DNA of 64,000 nt from assembly GCA_036023115.1 (NCBI GenBank), contig JAYKKT010000055.1, positions 11,104,501 through 11,168,500 on the forward strand, in the 5' to 3' direction. The notes under the pieces were generated by a model. The model was not told the DNA's origin and did not search any database. It saw only the letters and a program-made list of their open reading frames with translations. This DNA is from Brasenia schreberi (Eukaryota; Streptophyta; Magnoliopsida; Nymphaeales; Cabombaceae). Made by a program: the position numbers and the translations under genes. This document shows positions 56,806-64,000 of this stretch, one piece after another. The first letter of the stretch is position 1. Each line of letters starts with the position of its first letter.

Positions 56806-57913
56806 ACAACAACTAAGCTTTTTCTCATACTACATGGATTCTTTTTTTCCACGGAACCCTATTATGTGTTATGCTAGCAGTTAACTCAACATAAGGTAGA
56901 TCATTCTTTATTGTCTCTTTCCAATACTTTTATGATCGTCATCTTCTTCTTTTAACATTTTCACAATCTAGTTAATCATATCTTCTTGCGCAAGCATACT
57001 TTGGTTATCTTTATATATGTTCAAGTCATCTTAAACAATTTTCTCTCATTTTATCCTCTATTGGTACTACTCCCAACTTATTTTTAATAACCTCATTATA
57101 TATACGGTCTTTCCTTGTATGATCACTCATTTATCTCAACATCTTCATTTCTGTTATGGATATTTTTCATAAATGTTGATGAGTAACTTCCCAACACTGG
57201 GAACCATAAAGTATAGCAAGTCTAATTATTACTCTATAATATTTACCTTTCAACTTTAATAATATTTTCTCATCACATAGAATACCTGATGCTCCTCTCC
57301 ATTTTAACTAACCTGCATTAATTCTCTGCATAATATCCATCAATTTTTTCATCACTTTGAAAAATTAACCCTAGATATTTAAAACTTCCCTTGTAAGAGA
57401 TGCAATGTGTGTCAATCTTAATTTTTATGTCCTCCGAAGTAACCAAATGATCAAACTTACTTTTCATATATTATGTCTTTATTTTACTAAGTGGAAGCCT
57501 TTACTTTCTAATATTTATCTCCTTAGTTTCAATTTTCTATTAACTTTTTCCTTAAACTCATTCATTAACACAATGTCATCTACAAATAACATACACCAAA
57601 AACATCTTTAATATATTTTGTTTAACTCATCAATGACCAATTAAATGAATATGGACTTAAAGTTGATCCTTGATGTAATTCAATATTAACTTCAAAGAAG
57701 TCTGTCATTCTTTTATATATTCTCACACATTTTTGTACCGTCGTACATGTCTCTTATAAGATTTATCTATAACAATAGGTACTTATCTTTTCTAAGATTC
57801 TCCAAAAGACATTAAACTTTTTTTACATCAATAAATATCAATTGAAGATTCTTTTTTCTTCTAAAATGTTTCATGAGATATCTCAATAGATGAATCTTTT
57901 GAATAGTATATCT
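56806..57913 (-). mobile_element. RTE-type LINE, copy G (RT to 3' tail, badly decayed)
   Basis: It is colinear with 26820-27960 of copy C: AAC-type tail at 56806, the C-terminal domain, the catalytic-box region (reverse of CATCTACAAATAACATACACC, about 57578-57598) and the region before it. Many indels. 5'-truncated. Confidence 0.8.
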
Positions 57914-59172
57914 AAAGCGGTTAAATGAGATGAGAAATTTGTTCTTCCGCTCAGTGTCTTTTAGATCCGAATGCAGCTTGACATGTATAGGTTCATGACC
58001 GGAGCTATGATCTGGTCAAGCACCGCTTGGTGCGTGCAACAGCTACGTGTGTGTCCAAGTCCTGAAAACACACTATACTCCGATGGGCCCAATTTTTATT
58101 TTGTAATGAAGATCAGAGAAAAAACACGAACTTCCAAAAATTCCATAAGTGTCTGCTTCTGAATCTTCGATGGAAGCTTCAGTTCACAATGTTGCCACAG
58201 CCATAATCAACGGCAAAGTCAAATGAACCTTGCGCAAAGTCGGGCTGGTGGCGAAATCGGTAAACGATATTCGCACACAATTGATACGCGTATACCTTTT
58301 TTTTATTCACACGTTTAATTTTATGAAAATCACTTTGATCCTCTCGATCGTATGAAATTCTCTCTCCGAATTCTCACCTTACCGTTTGATCGTCCCACAT
58401 CGTTTTCCATATTGCTTTGAATATGATCGAAAAAGAAGAAGAAGAATAAAAAAATTAAAAGAGACTATTTCGAAAAGAGTTTCACCTATTGATAGAGTTA
58501 TTTCATTGATTTGATGTATTTTTATTATTTATTTGATGTATTAATTTGTTTTTTATTAAATAAAAAATTAACGTTAAATTTCTGACTAAAGAGATGTGCA
58601 TGTGAAACGAGTCTTTGTTGGTAGGAGTCGCGAGTCTTCTACTTTAAAGATGCAAGTTAATAGCCTCCCTTTCTGTTTTGAGTGATGTTTCTTAAAAATA
58701 TACTCATATGTTTCTTGATTCTTTTTTGTTCTTAATTATTATTATTATTATTATTTTATTTTTATTTTTGTTTTATATTTTTGTTATTTTGTTTTTCTTT
58801 TAAATGTTGTACTCATGTTTTCTGATTTTGATTTTTGATTCAGATCTTTAGAAGACTGACGTCTATTGTATTCTTCTATGCCTTGATACGTAGCAATCAA
58901 GCATTCATCAGTTTGTTGTTTTTCTCTTTACCCCTCTGCTGTTTTCTTCCACATTGAGGACAATATGTTATCTTAAGTGGTGTAGAGATGAAAGTTACAT
59001 TTTTTTTTTGAAAAAAAAATATGTAAATAAAAAAGTATGCAAATAATAATCCCCTTCAAAAAATATAAAAGGCAACAGCCTGTACCAATTTGGACAAGTC
59101 TCACGCTACAAATCATCCACTTTGACTTCGGGTTCCCTATATAGCCCATATTGAGCATTAAAGAGTTTGAAA
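57914..59172 (+). other. Intergenic stretch, nothing firm
   Basis: A run of ATT repeats at 58735-58760 and T-rich sequence to 58810. TGGCGAAATCGGTAAACG at 58250-58267 resembles the 5' arm of a tRNA-Leu, but no tRNA follows. Confidence 0.45.
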
Positions 59173-59301
59173 TTATATAGCTTTGGGTCTCTGAATTTCT
59201 TTCATTAGGCGAACAGCCGTCCAAGCCAAGTTGGCTGCCATCTCCTGCCGCAACTTTAAAAGCTGTTCATAATGGCCAGGAGGAATTTTCACGGATAACA
59301 T
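59173..59301 (-). pseudogene. Isolated exon-like coding stretch, unidentified
   Basis: A 42-codon minus-strand frame from ATG 59301 to TAA 59175-59173, reading VKIPPGHYEQLLKLRQEMAA, then WTAVRLMKEIQRP. The pattern of charged and hydrophobic residues is that of a real alpha-helical protein and unlike its AT-rich surroundings. An upstream frame continues above the ATG for some codons, so it may be an internal or last exon. No partner exons were found. Confidence 0.3.
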
Positions 59302-59392
59302 GGCAGACTAAGCTTTTCCATGTTTTTTAAAATTCAACTCTTTGTTTTTTATGCATTTTAAAGGAAAAGTTGAAAGGCAATCTCTCTCTTTA

Positions 59393-59442
<50 letters not shown>

Positions 59443-59695
59443 TAGAGAGAGAGAGAGAGAGAGAGAAATTAGTACATATAGACACGTTTAGAGACTTAAA
59501 AATATTTAATATTTTAATCATTCGATTGACGAAATCGGCGATTGAGATTTAAATTTCAATGTGAACATTTTCTTCAAGTATATTGTATCTCATACTTTTT
59601 CCAACTCCCGATCTCTCACAGTTGAGATCCTTAAGTAGGTTAGAACATAGATGAGTGCGCACGTGACCTAATCTCCTCTCTCTATATATATATAA
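59393..59695 (+). mobile_element. MITE family M1, copy 5 (best defined)
   Basis: Left end: a long (TA)n tract, 59395-59440, then (GA)n to 59466 and AAATTAGTACATATAGACACG. Right end, reversed: (TA)n, GAGAGAGGAGATTAGGTCACG. The ends are inverted repeats that include the microsatellites. The core has TTTAATCATTCGATTGACG, GAAATCGGCGATTGAGATTT and AGTTGAGATCCTTAAGTAGG. Confidence 0.6.
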
Positions 59696-59699
59696 TAAA

Positions 59700-61200
59700 A
59701 ATGATAAATTAATATATGTCAATCATAAGATTTAAGAACCAAAGGAGAGCTTAGTGAACTTGTAACCGATGGCATACAATGAAACATGTAGGGTGCGTTT
59801 GATACAACATTGCATTTAGGGTGTGTTCCATTGTATATCCAACACAGAACCCAATCTATGCCATCAAATTATAGTTTTACAGGTCCAATTTGAGTAAAAA
59901 TGTTCAGTGAACTATAAGAACTTGAATCATGAACTTCACATGAAAACCAAGCTGTTGTTAATATCCCACCTTGCTAAAAAATGTAAGTATCATGCATGAG
60001 ATTTGCATGAAAACCAAAGCCCTTATTGCAATCCCACCTCGCTAGACAACTTAAACATCAGTGGTTACTTTGAAACCATGGTTGCAAGTACATATCGTTC
60101 TAAGCCTAGAATATTACTACCAAAGAACTGACCACAAATCGAAAACACCCTTATTGCCCGAGAGACGGCCATATCATGGCACACGTTCTTATTTAGAAGT
60201 TGAGGGGAAGGGAGGATAAAGTTTAAAACACCACACGCACGGACCCAGGACTCGTATTTTCACCAGGACATCAAAGTGCTCCGTCGTTGAGTTAACGCTC
60301 TCGTTGCACTTAGAATCACTTTTGTTGCTTGTTTTACCTCATGTACTGCATAGTCCCAGTCCACGATTTAGTAAATGAACCGAAAAGCTGCTCTTCGTGT
60401 TAAGGCTCATTTCCTCCACGGGCAGCCCAAGCTAGTGCTTATTCATATAAATATATACCACCCATTTACGTTCAAACATGTCCACAAGCTGTTAAGTCAT
60501 TTCACAACGAGCTGAGGTTAAACTAACTTGAATTTCTTTATTCTCGCCTAACGTGTTCAGGATCATTTGAATTGTGTGTTAGTTTTAGCTCATCCTCAAA
60601 TTGATATTCTGGTATTGCCTCAAATAAACGCGTATATTTCACCTTCAATTATCTACTGTCCATTGAAGAATCGGAATACAGAGAAAAAAGTGATCACTCA
60701 AAATTAAGGCAATTTATGTTACAAGATGCATCTTGACAACGCGGAGAAGAGCTGAACAGCTCATTTTTGTTGATGAGCTTCATGTGCTAAGTTGAGCTGC
60801 ACAAGGTGCTCATGTTCAGCTCAGTTATGGCCACGAATCAAACGTGAACAATCTGGTTCACAATTTGCAGTTCAATTATTTGATTCCTATGAAGAAATGG
60901 GAGAATCATCATTTATATGGAAGGCCAGCCCAAACATTTGCAGTTTATCTTTACATACATTCTATATTATAGACGTCATCCAGTTGGAAGACGGCTATTT
61001 TTATTGTTTATAAATCTCTCCAAAAGTATTAGAAGCTATCGGGGTTCTTTAGTACTCGTACATAAAAGTTCATTGTCACAAGAATAAGGCCACCCACAAA
61101 TACATGCACACACAAATCTCGCATCTGAATCAACATTCAGGAGAAATTTAATTTAAAAAGAAAAAGAAACCAGAGTTAGGAGCAAATCTGAGAACGATGA
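59700..61200 (+). other. Intergenic stretch downstream of TOM40
   Basis: It contains one SINE-like unit (60225-60320) and otherwise no supported gene. The frame at 60792-61013 has no motif. Confidence 0.45.
60225..60320 (-). mobile_element. SINE-like tRNA-derived repeat
   Basis: Minus strand: GTTAACTCAACGACGGAGCAC as A-box side, AAATACGAGTCCTGGGTCCG as B-box side and GTGCGTG after it. Confidence 0.4.
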
Positions 61201-61603
61201 ATTTTGAGAGCGTACAAGAAAGAACAAAGCAGTCATTCTTTTAATTTTAACAGATTGTGACTCGGCTTGCGCAACAAAAGATCCTCTTAATCACAGAAAC
61301 CGTTTTCCTGAAAGAAACTGCAAATACCTGGCATCCGCAGGGACTTTTATCATTCAAACTATGACTAACATCTAACAAGGCACAAAAAATACATTCCTAT
61401 GAAATTAAATAAACCATCATCGGTAAAAATTTGTGGATCTCGCCTTCAAGAGAAGAATAGCTGTCCAAAAGAACCTGGTAAGCTGTATGTGGATCAAAAT
61501 ACCGCAGGCAACCAGAAAACAAGACAAGAACTGACATAAACAAATAAAATAGCGAGAACCCTACCGGTCATTGCAACATCTACCTCAGCTGCATGAACAA
61601 CAT

Positions 61604-63602
61604 TTAGAATTCTCCCACACTCATGCCGAATCCGAATTTGTAATCCTTTTTAAAATGGTCGATCTGGAATGAATAGATAACAGAAATAAGCTTCCTCAGT
61701 TTCATAAATAGAAAGAACCACAAAGACAGACTACATTAGTTTGCACTCACTTCTGCTGACAGAATGAAATTAACACCCATGTTCAACCTCTCTTCAAGGA
61801 ACGCTGCAACACAACCATTGGAATCAAGCTTCCCTCTCAAACGAGCCTGTCATACACAGGAAGCAGAGGAAAAAATAAGGATTTCCCTTATGCCTTGTCA
61901 GAGTAAAACCATAAATGGGTCACACAGAACACTGATCTGAGAACACAAAAGTAGGGAGCTTATGCTGTTGTATCTATCTTGATAGTAAGTTTTCCAGACA
62001 ACAGCCAAGGACCAGAACCATATGAAGTGCTTCTGGAAATCGAATGGATGGGTCGATTTACTGAATTAGCCCAGTAAAGTTGTGGCAAAGAACAATCATG
62101 CTCTTCTTTGCAGATAAACACGGTTTAAATACAAAAGACCAAAGTAACCAGCCAACTGAAGGCCAAGAAGGCATCATATGCCAACCAAAGAAAGCTACAA
62201 ACCAGACCAACAAATGCACATATGCATGTGTGGGTGCATAAGTGTGTGCATGTGCATGTGGATGCGTGTATGTGAGAGAGAACATACCTGTCGAAGCAAG
62301 TAATCATAGCCAACACTAGTAGTCATATCCCTTGTCATGTTATTGTACATGAAATCAGTAGCTAGAGAGACCTACAAGGCAATAATTGTAAGACAGTGGC
62401 CAGAGAACCGATCCCAACAACAATTACATAACAAGCATGTTACCTTTTCAGACACCTTCTGTACATAGCTAAGAGCAACCACCCCAGTACTCGCAACTTG
62501 TGCGGTTGCAACCTGCACAAAGCACCAAGTTCATGCACATCCAATATGATAAAACATTTCCAACTTCTAAGTAATATCTGGCACGACAAAGAAAATTCCA
62601 TTATAAATCACCAGCTGTGACTTGAAGTTAGTTTTTGTTTACAAAATGGGTTATAAGTGATATGGCTGTTTCTTTATTTTCTTCCCTTTGTGTTACATGT
62701 ATTACCATATTCCGTAACTCCTGCAGGCAGTTAGGCCTCGACATACTAACTCCATGGACCCATGATTATGTCAAAGAAAATGTAACAGTGCAGTCTCAGT
62801 AAAACAGACATTGCTGATCTACATGTTTCTAGTGTTCCAGGAACAATTATTTTCACCCCATTGGCTGATTTCTTCATAGCCACTTTGAACTTCTGAGAAT
62901 TTAATTCATCTGATAACTTCCTCATACATCACCTTCATTGCCTTGAAAATAATCAAAGCGTCCAATGTTACAAACTGTCAAAGCATTTATGTCTTCCTTC
63001 TGGTGGATACATTTCTAAGTTCAAACCGGTAAAATAATGTTCTACAGGAAACAGGGCTGGAAATCAGCAACTAATCTTCACCATCATGGCCTCCAAGTAA
63101 GCAGTTCTTTATGCAACACACAGTATAGGTAAAAGAAATTGAAATTTTCAGCTTCCAAGGGCAGAAATTCTAAATTTTATGCCAAAAAGAACTCCCAAGA
63201 ATTGCTGCTTAACTAGGAACATAGGTGACCTAACAAAATCATCCCCACCTCAAGAGATTTACTTACTGAAGCTTTCTCAACCTTTCAAGTTTAGAACTAT
63301 CCAAGGTTCAAAAACTACTATGCAAGCCAAAACAACATTCATCACATGGTCCTTATCTTTTTGCACTGATAATTGAAAACATTAATGCATTTATATGCTA
63401 TCATTTAAAGTAAGATTTATAATATCAAGAGAAACTGAAACCTTAAATTTAAGGTACATATGAAAACATGAGTTTCAAGTAAGGGCAAGAAAACAGTTAC
63501 CATTTTGTCTGTGTTGTACCGAGCAGCAAAACCAACACCAGATTTCCTTTGTTGACCAAGCCAAAAAACTTCTCCACCTAAAGCCAAATGTGGTGTAACA
63601 CT
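61604..63602 (-). CDS. TOM40: TOM40, mitochondrial outer-membrane import channel (last five exons; 5' part beyond the window)
   Basis: Five minus-strand exons join without phase change: 63602-63501 ([14 protein letters not shown]...), 62512-62444 ([15 protein letters not shown]), 62371-62288 ([10 protein letters not shown]...VGYDYLLRQ), 61846-61751 (LRGKLDSNG...[12 protein letters not shown]) and 61663-61604, ending [11 protein letters not shown] before TAA 61604-61606. All introns are GT-AG. These 176 residues form the C-terminal strands of the Tom40 beta-barrel, the pore of the TOM complex through which nuclear-encoded precursors enter mitochondria. The final strand carries the beta-signal pattern used for membrane insertion. 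No stops or frameshifts are seen, so the gene looks functional. Upstream exons and promoter should lie right of base 64000; 63603-64000 is intron. VDAC-type porins share the fold, but the SVTPHL and YNTDKM words fit TOM40. Confidence 0.92.
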
Positions 63603-64000
63603 CTGCCAAATCAAAAGAATTCCTTTAATAAGAACATAATTTTTTGAAGGTGACAGAATAGAAAAGGAACTCTAGTCTTCCGAAAGAAACAATAGCCAAG
63701 TGAAAATAGTTCCTGATGAGTGATGTCTTTAGAAATGAAAAGGCGAAACACGATCCTGCCTATTCACCCAAAAACAGAAAAACAGAGGCACTGGGTCTGC
63801 TACTCAGTCCTATAGATGGCAAGAACCTGTTTACACCCCAAATCCACTGGAATAGAAAGGAATTTTGAACTAGAATCGGATTCCGCCCATACTGAGCTAA
63901 AACAGCTAAATGCAAGACATCAGAGCCACGATCTTACATGGTGCAAGATTGTTTTCTTCAAACTGGGATTGTAATATGCAAAAGCAGCAATGACCAGAAA

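Noticed and set aside
58242..58300. A tRNA-Leu-like start (TGGCGAAATCGGTAAACG) followed by a T-run
   Set aside because: No anticodon arm, T-loop or 3' arm can be formed downstream; the resemblance is limited to about 18 bases.
59395..59466. Long (TA)n(GA)n tract as a possible replication or regulatory signal
   Set aside because: It is better explained as the end of the M1 MITE, which carries a matching tract at its other end.
60792..61013. 73-codon plus-strand frame near TOM40
   Set aside because: No motif or splice signals; ordinary intergenic composition downstream of TOM40.
1..64000. CRISPR arrays, bacterial operons, integrons or organelle inserts
   Set aside because: No regularly spaced short repeats, no bacterial-type gene packing and no long stretch resembling plastid or mitochondrial genes was seen.
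63603..64000. A further TOM40 exon in the last 400 bases
   Set aside because: Frames near 63940-64000 do not match the residues expected before SVTPHL, and no acceptor/donor pair fits; taken as intron.

Overview
This window looks like nuclear DNA of a flowering plant. It has spliced plant-type genes, Ty1/Copia and Ty3/Gypsy retrotransposons with tRNA-Met-type primer sites, RTE-type LINEs ending in a TTG microsatellite, tRNA-derived SINEs and AT-rich spacer. I cannot name the species. Most of the window is a graveyard of nested transposable elements. Few cellular genes can be supported: the 3' part of TOM40 at the right edge (61604-63602, minus), a truncated lipid-transfer-protein gene (53380-53708, minus), a small GC-richer single-exon gene (17708-17956, minus), a tentative two-exon gene (24272-25851, plus) and two isolated exon-like stretches (16388-16572 plus, 59173-59301 minus).

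Layout. 1-1589: 5' end of an RTE LINE (minus), lying in the RNase H end of a Copia element (Copia-1, minus, 1590-2360). 2361-13821: a Gypsy element of Tat type with a 2338-base LTR, carrying a nested, internally deleted Copia (5785-8878, perfect 5-base target duplication). 13822-15415: a repeat here called X, interrupted by another RTE LINE. 15416-26040: a gene-poor stretch with SINEs, MITEs and the small genes. 26040-29973: Copia-2 (minus), itself split by an RTE LINE. 29974-30383: 5' end of another RTE LINE (plus). 30384-34375: the 5' half of Copia-1 (plus). 34376-35793: the missing second half of the Gypsy 3' LTR (minus). 35794-36225: a second copy of X (minus). 38081-41345 and 51640-53379: 5' and 3' parts of a Copia family with an ~850-base LTR. 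46684-48639: an RTE LINE broken by a complete non-autonomous hAT-like transposon (47041-48234, 8-base target duplication). 48650-51200: a further decayed Copia. 56806-57913: an RTE LINE. 61604-64000: TOM40.

The main result is structural. The Gypsy 3' LTR is cut in two pieces that lie about 20.6 kb apart in opposite orientation. Together they account for all but five bases of the LTR. The Copia-1 reverse transcriptase is split in the same way, and the two Gypsy ends are flanked by near-identical 5-base target duplications. Flipping about 13822-35793 restores one Copia-1 with one Gypsy inside it. So the window carries either a ~22-kb inversion, bounded by inverted copies of repeat X, or an assembly misjoin that mimics one.

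All retroelement frames are broken by stops and frameshifts. Nothing here looks like a currently active autonomous element.
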